A stretch of 64,000 nucleotides of DNA from Microcoleus sp. bin38.metabat.b11b12b14.051. Lineage in GTDB: Bacteria; Cyanobacteriota; Cyanobacteriia; Cyanobacteriales; Microcoleaceae. The DNA is taken from NCBI RefSeq assembly GCF_013299165.1, contig NZ_JAAFKD010000002.1, forward strand, positions 1 to 64,000. The letters run 5' to 3'. The notes below the pieces were generated by a model. That model had not been told where the DNA came from. It saw only the letters and a program-made list of their open reading frames with translations, and did no database searches. Of the stretch, positions 1-10,354 are shown piece after piece (the stretch's first letter is position 1; the number at the start of each line of letters is the position of its first letter). A program made the translations under genes and the position numbers.

Positions 1-720
1 ACATTACGAAAGTGATGGTGTGCAGGGGTTTTGACCCATTTTAGCTGCATTGCTTGCACTTTTTGAGGATTAAAACGAGCCAACGTCTCTTGCTGTAAGG
101 GTTTTAGGCTTTTTCAGCAAGCCCTACTTACTACTGCTAAAGTTTGCAGCACGAACGGCAGAGTCAGCGCTAAACGGAGGGGTACGCTACTGTAAAATTT
201 GGCGATCGACCGGATATTTTTTTGCATTAATATAATAAATAATAGCTTGAGTGTTCAGGGGTGCAGCACAAATCTACTGATTCTTGCATTTGAGCGCAAT
301 TAGTAATTAGTTCCAGCTAATTGTCGATCGCGAATTCTGCTAATATTAGCTCTCCCGGATGCGTGATGTGATAAAAAGCACCGATTCAAATATGGCTCAA
401 TTCCACAATCACAAGCATTGTACCTCATGCTAAAAATCTCCGCTACACAATTCTTTCCTGCGACTTTAGGCGATCGGGCGATCTGTCCCGCAATCTTTAA
501 CTAAATCAACCCCTCATCCCTCCAGCTCCAGCATCCATTTGTTACATTCATTAAATTAGGCCAAAAATCCGCCCCCAACTTCCTTGATTCTGTCACTCAT
601 TTGAGTTACCTCAGACAAGCGTCACCAGAAAAAGCGACTGTGAAACCGCTTTCGCTCCCAGCTACAACTGGGGAATAGCAGGTTCAAACGACTTGCCAAC
701 CACTAATCCCCAACAAAATC
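1..720. other. Gene-less leader region
   Basis: No open reading frame with a recognisable product is visible on either strand. The last 100 bases resemble the DNA upstream of the decayed copy at 1.15 kb and of the gene at 1341 (shared words such as CAAACGACTTGC and ACCACTAATC), so part of this stretch was duplicated together with the small gene that follows. The rest shows nothing I can name. Confidence 0.5.
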
Positions 721-996
721 ATGCAAAGCACAAACGAAATTCAAGCTCAATTACCTCAGTGTTCTTCCTTGCCCACACTGCGACGCAATAATAATACCAC
801 CGCCAATAAAGACGTGCGCTATCTCCAACAATCGTTAGTTAAAAAAGGATATTCCCTATCAATTGATGGATTATTTGGAGCCAAAACTGAAGCAGCAGTC
901 ATCGACTTTCAAAAGAAAAAAAAGATTGCTGTTGATGGCATTGTCGGTCAGCAAACTTGGAATTACTTAGACGCTTGCGCTCCCACCGGTTGTTAA
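721..996 (+). CDS. Small peptidoglycan-binding-domain protein, copy 1
   Basis: A 91-residue protein that is almost entirely one PG_binding_1 domain (about residues 30-87). Visible family hallmarks are the DVRYLQQSL helix, the DGLFGAKTEAAVIDFQK stretch and the VDGIVGQQTW end. In this family the three-helix fold binds cell-wall peptidoglycan and is usually attached to a hydrolase; here it stands alone. No signal peptide is visible, so export, if any, is unexplained. Two cysteines lie in the last six residues. It is followed by a decayed copy and by a second intact paralogue at 1341, all on the same strand, which points to local duplication. Start ATG chosen because the paralogue starts at the same place (MQ-T/S-TN); no strong ribosome site is seen. 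Confidence 0.85.
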   Translation: MQSTNEIQAQLPQCSSLPTLRRNNNTTANKDVRYLQQSLVKKGYSLSIDGLFGAKTEAAVIDFQKKKKIAVDGIVGQQTWNYLDACAPTGC

Positions 997-1186
997 ATCC
1001 AACTTAACTAATCTTGGACGCACGGCTAGCAATCACCGATTTTTTTTACAAAAATACTAGGTTCGATCTACGTAAAAACGGTAAATCACCTGGCTTTTGC
1101 TTCTCAATAGTGCGTCTGGGACAGTTAACATTTTTTGCCAACTTCTCTGCTTTCAAACGACTTGCACACCACTAATCATTCATGTT

Positions 1187-1270
1187 TAAAAAGCAAAAAA
1201 AGATGGTGTGGATGTTGTCGGCGAGAGAACTTGGAGTCAATTAGGAGCTTGCCACACAGGCGGATGTTAA
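1187..1270 (+). pseudogene. Decayed third copy of the peptidoglycan-binding mini-gene
   Basis: Reading the frame ending at the TAA at 1268-1270 gives DGVDVVGERTWSQLGAC followed by HTGGC, which matches the last third of the gene at 721 (VDGIVGQQTWNYLDAC...TGC). The frame is closed upstream by a TAA at 1187, and the first two thirds of the domain are missing. The DNA just upstream (about 1151-1175) still resembles the leader of copy 1. This is therefore a remnant left by an internal deletion between two intact paralogues. It is seen directly in the sequence; only the order of events is inferred. Confidence 0.7.
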
Positions 1271-1340
1271 ATCACTTAACATTTTTACCTGTTACTGTGC
1301 TTTTCAACAAACTTGCAAACAACCAAGGTTAAATCAAATT

Positions 1341-1613
1341 ATGCAAACTACAAACGCGATTAATCTCGAATTACCTTCTTGCCGCTATTTTCCCCTACTC
1401 CAACGCAACGATGCAGTCACTCAAAATGAGGATGTCCGCTACCTCCAACGACTGTTGAATGTCAGCGGAGCTTCGCTAAATACTGATGGAGCTTTCGGCG
1501 CCAAAACCCAGCGAGCAGTTATCAATTTTCAACAGGAACAAAAGATAGCTGCTGATGGCATTGTCGGTCAGAAAACTTGGAATAAATTCGGGGTTTGTAG
1601 CACTGTATTTTAA
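1341..1613 (+). CDS. Small peptidoglycan-binding-domain protein, copy 2
   Basis: A 90-residue paralogue of the protein at 721. It keeps the PG_binding_1 pattern: DVRYLQRLL, then DGAFGAKTQRAVINFQQ and ADGIVGQKTW, over about residues 30-85. The N-terminal 20 residues are also conserved (MQTTNAINLELPSC versus MQSTNEIQAQLPQC), so the two proteins are full-length duplicates rather than sharing only a domain. No signal peptide or catalytic domain is present. A clear hairpin terminator follows 29 bases after the stop. Function beyond probable murein binding cannot be stated. Confidence 0.85.
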   Translation: MQTTNAINLELPSCRYFPLLQRNDAVTQNEDVRYLQRLLNVSGASLNTDGAFGAKTQRAVINFQQEQKIAADGIVGQKTWNKFGVCSTVF

Positions 1614-1641
1614 ACTTTGTACAACCATATTTTGCACTTAG

Positions 1642-1670
1642 TAGGGCGTGCAGTGCGCGCCCTATTTTTT
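1642..1670 (+). terminator. Rho-independent terminator after the mini-gene pair
   Basis: A 10-bp stem (TAGGGCGTGC / GCGCGCCCTA, one G-U pair) with a 3-base loop is followed directly by a run of six T. It ends the plus-strand unit 721-1613. Confidence 0.75.
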
Positions 1671-1872
1671 ATAGCAAGTGCGCCAAACGTTGGGGGCGTC
1701 TTAAATTGCCAAAATTGCGATCGATTGCTTTTCTCCTCGATAACTACAACCTTCTTCCTACCATAAGAGCGACTTGTGTGGCTTCGGCTTCGCGAGCTTT
1801 ATATCCTTTACATTTGTTACATCCCGTATATTGTACGTTGGCCCAACTTCCTTGTTCCTTAAAGGAAGCGAC

Positions 1873-4800
1873 TTATTTCTCCGTCCAAGCTTCCACCCCA
1901 GACCACCCCTCCGGCGATCCGTACATTCGATATTTGCGAGCGCGTTTGAAGTAGAGCATTGCTACTCGATCATCAGGATTGATTTGTAAAATGTTTTGAA
2001 ATATTTTTTGGGCAGCCACAAATTTTTGTTGGTAGTAAAAATTTAGACCTTCTTGAAAAATCTCGGCAGTTTCCTGCTTGAGTGCAATACTTTTGTCTGT
2101 TTCTGTATCGTAAATTTCAAACACCGACACAATATTGGTCTTTCCTTTCACTTTTACGCGATCGACAAATCTGTAGTTATATGTTTCTGGATCGTCGAGG
2201 CGATCGATTATTGCACCGCTAACCAAAATTCCCGCCCCGTACACTTTAGTCAATCCTTCCAAACGAGACGCCAGATTCACCGCATCAGCAATCACCGTAC
2301 TTTCCATCCGCTCTCGCTCCCCAATTGTACCCAACATCAAATTGCCCGCGTGCAAACCAATGCCGATCGCGATCGGAAACAAACCGTTTTTTTCTCGCTC
2401 CAGGTTAAAAATATTCACTTGTTTTTGCATATCAATTGCCGCTCGCACACCATCGGATGGAAATGTGGGAAACAAAGCCATGACTGCATCCCCAATGTAT
2501 TTGTCAATAAACCCATTATTTTTCCTAATTGCAGGACTTACCTTACCCAAGTAACTATTAATAAATGCAAAATTATCCGCAGGTTTCATCTGTTCTGAAA
2601 TCGACGTAAACGAGCGAATATCAGCAAATAGCACAGTCATATCCCTTTCCTGATTGTCGCCTAGTTTTACTTCCACAATACTAGGCTTTTGCAGCAAGCT
2701 TAGAAAATCGTGCGGCACAAACCTACCGTAGGCGGCATTCAGTTTAGCCAGACGAATTTGCGTGTTAATTCTCGCGACCAATTCCTTTTTAATAAAAGGT
2801 TTAGTTACATAATCATTTGCTTCTAAGTTAAAAGCTTCCACCAAGTCGTTAGTTTGATTTTTTGCCGTCAGCATCAGAATCGGCATTTCTAAAGGCGAGT
2901 ATTTTTTTCGCACTTCTCGACACACTTCATAACCAGTCATGTGCGGCATCATTACATCGAGTAAAATCAAGTCTGGCTTCAATCCTGTTTCAATCAGATT
3001 TAAAGCTTCTCTGCCGTTGCTAGCTTGAGTTATGTAATAGTTTTCTATAGAAAGATTGTTGGCGATTACTTGAATATTAATTGGTTCATCATCGACTACT
3101 AAAACATGGATTCTTTCACTTTGTTTCAAATTATTTTTGCCTAAAATAGGATAATTGATTATAGATGATTGGGGAGCGAATCCAGCAATTAAAATCGCAG
3201 ATTCCTCAGTTAAACGCGGCTGTATGCTGCTAAATTCTGCTTGACTCTCAGCTACGGGCAAAGTAAACGTGAATTGCGAACCGGCGCCTACAGTTGAAGA
3301 GACTGAAAGTCTACCTCCGTGCAATTCAACTAATTGCTTGGCAACGGCTAACCCTAAACCAGTGCCGCCATATTCTCTAGAAGTGGAACCGTCGGCTTGC
3401 TCAAAAGATTCAAAAATTCGCTGTAATTTATCTTCTGGAATGCCAATGCCGGTGTCGGATACAGTAATGGCTAATTGCGAATTCAGCGGTGATTTTGGGT
3501 TTCCCGTTACTAATTCGGCTGAAATTGCAACGGTACCGCTTTCTGTAAATTTAATCGCATTGCCGATTAAATTATAAAGTATTTGTTGCAAGCGATTTTC
3601 GTCGGCTGCTATGGGGGGCAATTCCGGAGCGACTGAGTTAATCAATTGCAATTTTTTTTGAGCCACCAATGGCTGGGACAAGGTAATAATTACAGAGACT
3701 ATTTCTCGGACACCGACGGACTTGATTTGCAGTTCGATAGTTTTGTGTTTTAGCTGAGAAAAGTCTAGAATATCGTTAATTAAAGAAGACAATCTTTTTC
3801 CTGACGACGCAATCAAACCCAAGTTGAAATTTGTTGTTTCTAGCAGTTCTCCCGTAGCGCCATCTATTAAAGATTCTGCAATCCCAATAATGCCGTTGAG
3901 GGGAGTGCGAAGTTCGTGAGACGTATTGGCTAAGAATTCGTCTTTGAGTTTGTCAAGTCGCTGCAATTCAGTATTTTTAGTTTCTAGGGCAGTAAAAGAT
4001 GCTTGCAGTTGTGCTGCCATGCTGTTAAAAGCCGCGGCAAGTACGCCCAACTCGTCGGAGCGATCGAGCTTGACAGTTCTGTCAAATTGTCCTTCAGACA
4101 AAGCTATTGCGGCATCTTTTAGCTTTAAAATAGGTCTGATAATCCAGCGAGAAGTGAGGATTCCTAGAACTGTTGCCATTCCCAAAGCCGCCACACACAG
4201 CAGCACGGTAGTGCGGTTGTTGGCGTGAATTTGTTCCATAAAGTCGGCTTCAGGAACCACGACAACAATCAGCCAGTCTAAACTTTTGCCGTCTTTGAAA
4301 GGCAGGACTTTTAGAAATTGGGGTTTGCCGTTTATTTCAAAACTTAGCTGCTGCGGGTCTTGAATTCGGTAAAAATCCTGAAATTGAGTGGCTAAGTATT
4401 TAGCTGTAGCTTGAGTTACTGTATCGGTACTTTCTGTGACGTTAAACAGTTCTTTTTTATCGTTGCGCGATCGGAATGGTAATTCTCGACTGGAAGTTGC
4501 CAGTAGCATTCCATTCTTTTGAATAATAAATGCCTGACCTGATTTGCCAATGTTGAGGCTATTTAAAAAGAAACCGATGCTATCGAGACGCAAGGCTGCG
4601 ATTAACACTCCTTCTAATTGTTTTTCGCTATCGTAAACTGGCTGGAGAGCGCTGAGGATTAATGTTGGTTCTAAGAAGGATACATACACCGAACTCCAGG
4701 TTGGTTTAGCTTCTAAAGCGGCATAGCTATAGGAAGGATGCTCTCGAATATCAAAGTTTTTGACAGTGGCTGCTACTGATGCGCGATCGCCCCGATCATT

Positions 4801-5265
4801 CGTATTGTAGGAATAAAAATCAAAATTTGTAGATGGCCCGGATGCGTTAATCAGTAAAGTGCCATCTGACATCTTTTCTCCGGTGCGGTATTCCCCATCC
4901 TGATTGCCTACAGACGTAAAATTTATGTAAGGATATAACTGCACTTGCCGCCACAAATACTTTTCCCACGCTGACAAATCTTTCATGTTCACAAAACCCA
5001 GTTTCACTGAATCCAGCTTGCTTTGATTGATTTGGTGCGGAGTTTCTAGATAACTTTTCAAATTTTGCTGGATGCGATTGCTCACCTCACCCATCAACTG
5101 ATCCGCAAGGTCATTTACCGCTTTTTGAGAGTTCCTAAAGGATAAATATCCTACAATTCCCACCGCAGCAAATACTTGCAACACAAACGGAACTATGAGT
5201 ACAGTTTGCAGCGTTGCTTTTCCTGAAAGTTTGGCAACTAAGCGCTTGATAGAAAAAGTTGACAT
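1873..5265 (-). CDS. Hybrid sensor histidine kinase with receiver and adenylyl cyclase domains
   Basis: An 1130-residue membrane signalling protein. Order: N-terminal transmembrane helix (about 20-43), large extracytoplasmic dCACHE-like sensor (45-345), second transmembrane helix (352-375), HAMP (375-425), HisKA with phospho-acceptor His450 in [10 protein letters not shown], HATPase (N box near 569, DTGIGI near 605, GGTGLGLA near 635), receiver with DD at 725 and phospho-acceptor Asp770 in LILLDVMMP, then a class III nucleotide cyclase. The cyclase keeps metal ligands Asp882 (FADIRSFT) and Asp926 ([10 protein letters not shown]), and Lys922 and Asp994 (ADAVNLASR), the pair known to favour ATP over GTP. 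A short TPR-like tail ends the chain. It should couple an outside signal to cAMP synthesis through phosphotransfer, as in cyanobacterial CyaC; the ligand is unknown. It is a paralogue of the gene upstream (5843-9118) and lies in the same direction. Confidence 0.93.
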   Translation of the reverse strand: MSTFSIKRLVAKLSGKATLQTVLIVPFVLQVFAAVGIVGYLSFRNSQKAVNDLADQLMGEVSNRIQQNLKSYLETPHQINQSKLDSVKLGFVNMKDLSAWEKYLWRQVQLYPYINFTSVGNQDGEYRTGEKMSDGTLLINASGPSTNFDFYSYNTNDRGDRASVAATVKNFDIREHPSYSYAALEAKPTWSSVYVSFLEPTLILSALQPVYDSEKQLEGVLIAALRLDSIGFFLNSLNIGKSGQAFIIQKNGMLLATSSRELPFRSRNDKKELFNVTESTDTVTQATAKYLATQFQDFYRIQDPQQLSFEINGKPQFLKVLPFKDGKSLDWLIVVVVPEADFMEQIHANNRTTVLLCVAALGMATVLGILTSRWIIRPILKLKDAAIALSEGQFDRTVKLDRSDELGVLAAAFNSMAAQLQASFTALETKNTELQRLDKLKDEFLANTSHELRTPLNGIIGIAESLIDGATGELLETTNFNLGLIASSGKRLSSLINDILDFSQLKHKTIELQIKSVGVREIVSVIITLSQPLVAQKKLQLINSVAPELPPIAADENRLQQILYNLIGNAIKFTESGTVAISAELVTGNPKSPLNSQLAITVSDTGIGIPEDKLQRIFESFEQADGSTSREYGGTGLGLAVAKQLVELHGGRLSVSSTVGAGSQFTFTLPVAESQAEFSSIQPRLTEESAILIAGFAPQSSIINYPILGKNNLKQSERIHVLVVDDEPINIQVIANNLSIENYYITQASNGREALNLIETGLKPDLILLDVMMPHMTGYEVCREVRKKYSPLEMPILMLTAKNQTNDLVEAFNLEANDYVTKPFIKKELVARINTQIRLAKLNAAYGRFVPHDFLSLLQKPSIVEVKLGDNQERDMTVLFADIRSFTSISEQMKPADNFAFINSYLGKVSPAIRKNNGFIDKYIGDAVMALFPTFPSDGVRAAIDMQKQVNIFNLEREKNGLFPIAIGIGLHAGNLMLGTIGERERMESTVIADAVNLASRLEGLTKVYGAGILVSGAIIDRLDDPETYNYRFVDRVKVKGKTNIVSVFEIYDTETDKSIALKQETAEIFQEGLNFYYQQKFVAAQKIFQNILQINPDDRVAMLYFKRARKYRMYGSPEGWSGVEAWTEK

Positions 5266-5842
5266 AACATTAATTTAGGGTGAAAAACACAGTTGACACT
5301 AGATCGAATTTGCACCGCTTTGAAGTATTGTAAAGGATTTTGTACAGGCAGAAAACTTATATCCTGTCGAGCAGATTAACACCACGCCCACGGTTGGTAG
5401 TGCGTCTTGGCGTCCGCTATGCGGCTGCGGACGCCAGGACGTACTACAAACAGTTTTTGTTATTGTAATCGACCGGACATGATATTACACAGGGAATGTT
5501 TGGTGCTCGGTTCCTGGCTGAAGCCATGTCAAACCCCATATTTTTTAGATGAGCGGGCTGATTTTTGACATGGCGTTATGCAGTACATTCGAGTTGGAAG
5601 TCATAGCATTTCAAATTTGAAATTTTTCAGGGAATGACTTACTGCATAAGGGGTATAAGTTACCCCACCGCTGCATTTTTTTGAATTGGTATCAAAAGTA
5701 GCCTATTCTAGGGTGTGAGTTTCCGCGAAACTGCCAACTTTGGTACCTCATATTTCGACCTGAATATATTATGCCTGAGTCCAGTGATAAAAAACCAGAT
5801 AAACAGGTAACAATTTTTGGCATCAGCTTGATGTTACTTTTA
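5266..5842. other. Highly structured spacer between the two sensor genes
   Basis: No gene is seen. Two folded blocks are: a hairpin at 5397-5447 (inner stem GGCGTCCGC / GCGGACGCC, outer arms GTAGT / ACTAC), and a nested palindrome at 5576-5649 (TTATGCAGTA / TACTGCATAA outside, AAGTCAT / ATGACTT next, and the perfect 16-mer ATTTCAAATTTGAAAT in the centre). A further inverted pair, GCCATGTCA / TGACATGGC, lies at 5523-5531 and 5566-5574. These may be mobile miniature elements or transcription/RNA-stability structures separating the two co-directional kinase genes. Confidence 0.6.
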
Positions 5843-8800
5843 TTACTTGTTGTCTAGAGCTTCTATGCCCGACCACCCCTCTGACACTCCATACATTCGA
5901 TTTTTCAGAGAGCGCTGGTAGTAGAGTGCTGCTAACTTATCTTGAGGATTAGTTTCGCAAATCTTTTTGAATATTTTTTGGGCTTTACTAAAATTTTTCT
6001 CGAAATAAAGCTCCAAACCTTTTTCAAAAGCCGCGGCAGTTTCCTGCTTGAGGTCCATGCTTTGTTGTGTTTCTGCATCATAAATTTCAAACACCGAGAC
6101 TACAGATTTTTTTCCTTTTACTGTGACTCTATCTACAAATCGGCACAAATATTTTTCTCGATCGCCCAAATGCTCTAAAATTGATTCGCTGACTAGAATT
6201 CCCGAGCCGTAAACCTTAGTCAATCCTTCCAAACGAGAGGCGAGATTCACCGCATCAGCAATCACCGTACTTTCCATCCGTTCTTGCTCGCCAATCGTAC
6301 CCAACATTAAAGTACCGACGTGCAAACCAATGCCGATCGTAATTGGTGCGTAATTGCTTTGTTGTCGGTGCTGGTTGTAAGTAATAACTTGTTTTTGCAT
6401 TTCCACTGCCGCCCGAACAGCATCATCTGCCGACTCAGGAAATAGTGCCATAATCGCATCACCAATATATTTATCAATCACACCATGGTGAGCGCGAATT
6501 ACTGGACTGACTCTGCCCAGGTAACTGTTGAGAAAATTAAAATTTTCTTGGGGAGTCATCGCTTCGGAGATAGTCGTAAATGAGCGAATGTCAGAAAATA
6601 AAATTGTCATTTCTTTCTGAATTTGATCGCCGAGTTGAACATCAAGAATACTTTCGTGTCCCAAAAATCGCAGAAAGTCGTGGGGGACAAATCTACCGTA
6701 AGCTGCATTCGTTTTTGTCAGACGGATGTGAGTTTTGATTCGGGCCATCAATTCATTTTTGAGAAACGGTTTAGTTAAAAAATCATTAGCTCCTGCATTG
6801 AAACCTTGTACTAAGTCAGATACTTGATTTTTGGCGGTTAGCATCACTATTGGCAATTCGCTAGCGGCGAATTTCTCCCGAATTTTCTCGCAAACTTCGT
6901 AACCAGTCATCCGCGGCATCATGATATCTAGCAAAATTAGATCGGGCTTGTAGCCTCTGTCTATAAGCTCTAAAGCTTCTCTACCGCTGCTAGCTTCGGC
7001 GATTTCATATTTTTCTAGGAGTAAGTTGTTGGTCAATACCTGAATATTCACACTTTCGTCATCTACAATCAATATTTTTACCAAACTGTTTTGTTGGCGT
7101 TCTCGGTCGGCGCTCGTACTGTTATTATTAAAACTTACTGTAACTGTTTCATTAGTTGTTAAGTTGCGATCGTTGGCTCTAGAAAGTAAGGACTGCCGCA
7201 CCGTTGCGGGCAAAGGCTGGTTATCGACATACTGATTTTGAGAAATTGGCAAACTAAATGTGAAATGCGACCCAACGCCGAGTTCTGAAGATACATGAAT
7301 TTCACCACCGTGTAGTTCGACTAACTGCTTTGTCACTGCCAAACCTAAACCGGTTCCTCCGTACTCTCTGGCTGTGGAACCGTCTGCTTGTTCAAAAGAT
7401 TCAAAAATGCGTTCTAATTTATCTTCAGCAATGCCAATTCCGGTGTCAAATACCGTAATTTGCAGTTTTGATCTAACAATTAAAGATTGCAGTTTACCCG
7501 TTACTGAATTTAGCTCATATGCCAAATCAGGGGATGTTAATGTGATAGCATCAGCGGAAATTTGTACAGTACCAACATCTGTAAATTTAATAGCATTTCC
7601 AATCAAATTATAAAGGATTTGTTGCAAGCGGTTTTCATCGGCATCGACTAAGGGAATATCGGCAGGAACTGCATTAATCAACTGTAGGTTTTTGGTACCA
7701 ATTAGAGGTTGAGACAAAGTTACCACGATATCGACAATTTCTCTGATGCCGACGGGCTTGATTTGCAGTTCAATGTTTTTGTGCCTGAGCTTTGAAAAGT
7801 CGAGAATATCGTTGATGAGATTGGTCAGTCTCCTACCGCTAAATGCAATCATTTCTAAATTAGAAATTGTTGCTTCTGGCAATTGTCCTGTAGCGCCGTC
7901 GATCAAAGACTCAGTTAACCCGATAATTCCGTTAAGTGGGGTGCGAAGTTCGTGAGAAGTGTTGGCTAAAAATTCGTCTTTGAGTTTATCAAGTCGCTGC
8001 AATTGGGCATTTTGATGTTCTAATTTGGTAAAAGATACTTCCAACTGACTGGCCATGCTGTTAAAAGCATTTGCTAATTTTCCGAGTTCGTTAGATGCCG
8101 CAATATTTACCCGAGTTTCAAACATTCCGCTACTCATTTTAGTAGCTGCGGATGTCAGGGATTTTAAGGGATTTGTGATCGATCGCGCAAAAGCGACTCC
8201 CAAGCCCACGGCGACGAGGGCGCTGGCGGTGGTAACTGCACCCATGACGTAGATGAGCGATCGCACCGGAGCGTAAGCTTCGGCTGTAGGTAGCTCTACC
8301 ACCACCATCCATTGTACCCGACGGACGATCGCACCGATCCCCATCACTTCCTCCCCGCGCCAGCCTCGATAAACCAGGGGAGATTGCGTCCCCGAAGCCA
8401 CAGCTAATTTGGATAAATCTCCCACAAACGATCGCCCTTTCAAATCTTGCAGCAAATACGGATTAATCTTGGTTCCGGGTTGGGAAATCAGCACCGAGCG
8501 GCGATCGAGAACGTAGCTGTATCCAGTTTTTCCCACTTGCGCCCTAGCCGCAATTTGAATTAAAAAATTGAGACTAACTCGCGCAAATAATACGCCAGCA
8601 ACTTGATTTTTACTGTCGCGAACTGGCACAGCTAAGTTAACAACATTAACCCTTGTCTTCAGATCGACATCTACGGGACTAACATAATTTTTAGCCTGCC
8701 CTAACGTCTCCCAAAATACAGGTGCATCTCCCGAAATTCCCGCTAAACTCAAGCTAGATATCGAGAAAGATTCGTAAGGAGACATCACCTGTACGACTTT

Positions 8801-9118
8801 ACCTTTACTGTTAAAAATTCCCACCACTTCGTAGGCGCTGTTGCTGTTGATTAATCCTTCAAGAATGCTGCGCTGAGTTTCAGCATTAAATTCTGTTAAA
8901 CCGCGCAATTCTGACAAATAATTGAGTTGGCGCTGCAAGTTATCCAAATAAGCGCTAATTTGGGCAGCAGCAGCTTGCGATCGCTCGTACTGAAGCTGTT
9001 TTGTCTGTTCTATTTGTGCGCGAAAGCTGAGGTAAGCTAACGTACTTCCCGCCATCAATACGCTTGCCACAACAATCGAGACAAAACCGTAACGCAGTTG
9101 ATTGGCAATTGAAGACAT
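5843..9118 (-). CDS. Second hybrid sensor kinase / receiver / adenylyl cyclase
   Basis: A 1091-residue paralogue of the protein at 1873-5265 with the same order: transmembrane helix (about 10-28 of this start), dCACHE-like sensor, second transmembrane helix, HAMP, HisKA (His389 in [10 protein letters not shown]), HATPase (GGTGLGLAV), receiver (LILLDIMMPRMTGYEV), class III cyclase ([29 protein letters not shown]) and a TPR-like tail. The kinase, receiver and cyclase parts are very similar to the neighbour; the sensor halves differ clearly, so the two likely read different signals with one type of output. I chose ATG at 9118 (MSSIANQLRYGF) because the open frame extends 42 codons further to 9244 with a basic, uncharacteristic stretch. 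It lies 198 bases downstream of a periplasmic-type binding lipoprotein in the same direction, which may be its sensory partner (inference). Confidence 0.92.
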   Translation of the reverse strand: MSSIANQLRYGFVSIVVASVLMAGSTLAYLSFRAQIEQTKQLQYERSQAAAAQISAYLDNLQRQLNYLSELRGLTEFNAETQRSILEGLINSNSAYEVVGIFNSKGKVVQVMSPYESFSISSLSLAGISGDAPVFWETLGQAKNYVSPVDVDLKTRVNVVNLAVPVRDSKNQVAGVLFARVSLNFLIQIAARAQVGKTGYSYVLDRRSVLISQPGTKINPYLLQDLKGRSFVGDLSKLAVASGTQSPLVYRGWRGEEVMGIGAIVRRVQWMVVVELPTAEAYAPVRSLIYVMGAVTTASALVAVGLGVAFARSITNPLKSLTSAATKMSSGMFETRVNIAASNELGKLANAFNSMASQLEVSFTKLEHQNAQLQRLDKLKDEFLANTSHELRTPLNGIIGLTESLIDGATGQLPEATISNLEMIAFSGRRLTNLINDILDFSKLRHKNIELQIKPVGIREIVDIVVTLSQPLIGTKNLQLINAVPADIPLVDADENRLQQILYNLIGNAIKFTDVGTVQISADAITLTSPDLAYELNSVTGKLQSLIVRSKLQITVFDTGIGIAEDKLERIFESFEQADGSTAREYGGTGLGLAVTKQLVELHGGEIHVSSELGVGSHFTFSLPISQNQYVDNQPLPATVRQSLLSRANDRNLTTNETVTVSFNNNSTSADRERQQNSLVKILIVDDESVNIQVLTNNLLLEKYEIAEASSGREALELIDRGYKPDLILLDIMMPRMTGYEVCEKIREKFAASELPIVMLTAKNQVSDLVQGFNAGANDFLTKPFLKNELMARIKTHIRLTKTNAAYGRFVPHDFLRFLGHESILDVQLGDQIQKEMTILFSDIRSFTTISEAMTPQENFNFLNSYLGRVSPVIRAHHGVIDKYIGDAIMALFPESADDAVRAAVEMQKQVITYNQHRQQSNYAPITIGIGLHVGTLMLGTIGEQERMESTVIADAVNLASRLEGLTKVYGSGILVSESILEHLGDREKYLCRFVDRVTVKGKKSVVSVFEIYDAETQQSMDLKQETAAAFEKGLELYFEKNFSKAQKIFKKICETNPQDKLAALYYQRSLKNRMYGVSEGWSGIEALDNK

Positions 9119-9316
9119 TTGATTCTGCCACTTAACAGTTTGAACTTTTTCTCTAGAATACACCCAGTTGTATTTTGAATACTGGCGCGAGCGCCACCGC
9201 TGATTTATTGCTACCTCTGCTCGATTTCGGGTTCGAGCTCGCAACCGCCAAAAGGTTAGAAATTTTTGAATAGCCCTTTTCCCACGAGCTCGATTCCTGC
9301 TGACTTCTAACTTCAG

Positions 9317-10354
9317 CTATAAATCTAATTTTTGTTTCCACAGGGCATCTTCAATCCAAATGCGATCGGAAAGAATTCCCAACCGAAAGAAAATTTCAGC
9401 AATCCGCTGCTGTTCTTCAACAGCCCTGTCTTGAATTGGCAGCAAATCGTAGCTGCGGCTTTTACTTAATATTATAGCTGTGGTTCTTTTCATTCCGGTT
9501 CTAGTGGTGATAAATTCCGCTGCTCGCTCTGGATTTTGAGTTATCCAGTTACCCATCTGTCGCGTTTCTTCCATTACTGTTTTCACCAGCTCGGGAAAGT
9601 CGCTAGCAAAAGAGCGACTTGCAAAATAGAAGTTTCTGTCATTAATCACCCCCTCGCTCTCAGCCAAAAAATGAACGGGGACAGTTTCTTGTAATTTAGC
9701 TAAAAACGGCTGCCAAATTGCCCAAGCATCCACCTCCCCTCTCAGAAATGCTTCCTGAGCTTTTGGCGGAGACAAATCGACAAATTGGGCATCTTGTAAC
9801 TGCAAGCCACCTTGAGTTAACGCCCGAATGAACAAATAATGAGCTGCGGTTTTTTTAGTTGCTGCTATTTTCTTGCCTTTGAGATCCGCCAGACTCCGAA
9901 TAGGAGAATTGTCAGGAACTATGATCCCAATGCTTCCAGGCAAACCTGAGTCATTACCAATATAAACAAAAGGTACGCCGTCTGACTGGGCAAAAATCGG
10001 CGGCGCGACTCCCGCATAGCCCAGATCGATTTTTCCTTTTCCTATTGCTTCTAAAATTGGCGGCCCGGCGATAAATTCCGTCCATTCTACATACCAACCC
10101 ATTTTTGATAAACGCGCTTCCAAAGAGCCTTTAAATTTGAGATAAAACAGCGCTCCCAAGGGCTGATGACCGATTCTGACAACTTTTGTTAAGTTTGAGG
10201 AGGAATTTTGGGTTTTTGCTGTTAAGTTATTTGTCAGCTCCAAGCCGCAACTAAAGAGAGCTAAACTCAAACAAAAAAATAGCATAAATTGCCACAGACT
10301 TGTCCGAGCAAAAGGCTTGATAATATTTTGAATTAAATGCGATAATTTAAACAT
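9317..10354 (-). CDS. ABC-type substrate-binding lipoprotein (SsuA/NitT/taurine-like)
   Basis: A 345-residue exported protein of the SsuA/ThiY/NitA-like binding-protein superfamily. The N-terminus has a hydrophobic signal ending in LALFSC, a lipobox with Cys36. Family features follow: RIGHQPLGALFYLKFKGSLE, an AGPPILEAIGKGKIDLGYAG block, PIRSLADLKGKKIA, and FLRGEVDAWAIWQPFLAKL. Relatives bind sulfonates, nitrate, taurine or related small anions for an ABC importer. No permease or ATPase gene is beside it; instead the next two genes downstream are large sensor kinases. This suggests a ligand-presenting role for signalling, which is inference. An alternative is that it serves a transporter encoded elsewhere. 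The substrate cannot be told from sequence alone. Confidence 0.85.
   Translation of the reverse strand: MFKLSHLIQNIIKPFARTSLWQFMLFFCLSLALFSCGLELTNNLTAKTQNSSSNLTKVVRIGHQPLGALFYLKFKGSLEARLSKMGWYVEWTEFIAGPPILEAIGKGKIDLGYAGVAPPIFAQSDGVPFVYIGNDSGLPGSIGIIVPDNSPIRSLADLKGKKIAATKKTAAHYLFIRALTQGGLQLQDAQFVDLSPPKAQEAFLRGEVDAWAIWQPFLAKLQETVPVHFLAESEGVINDRNFYFASRSFASDFPELVKTVMEETRQMGNWITQNPERAAEFITTRTGMKRTTAIILSKSRSYDLLPIQDRAVEEQQRIAEIFFRLGILSDRIWIEDALWKQKLDL

Noticed and set aside
1135-1332. 65-codon plus-strand open frame between the mini-genes
   Set aside because: It is in a different frame from the recognisable peptidoglycan-binding remnant and has no family similarity.
1706-1989. Plus-strand open frames around 1.7-2.0 kb
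   Set aside because: Mostly antisense to the end of the sensor kinase gene at 1873-5265; no domain or ribosome site.
9225-9250. tRNA T-arm-like GGTTCGAGCTC near 9230
   Set aside because: No acceptor stem, anticodon arm or CCA context can be drawn around it.
9153-9341. 62-codon minus-strand open frame between the binding lipoprotein and the second kinase
   Set aside because: Overlaps the end of the lipoprotein gene in another frame and has no recognisable features.
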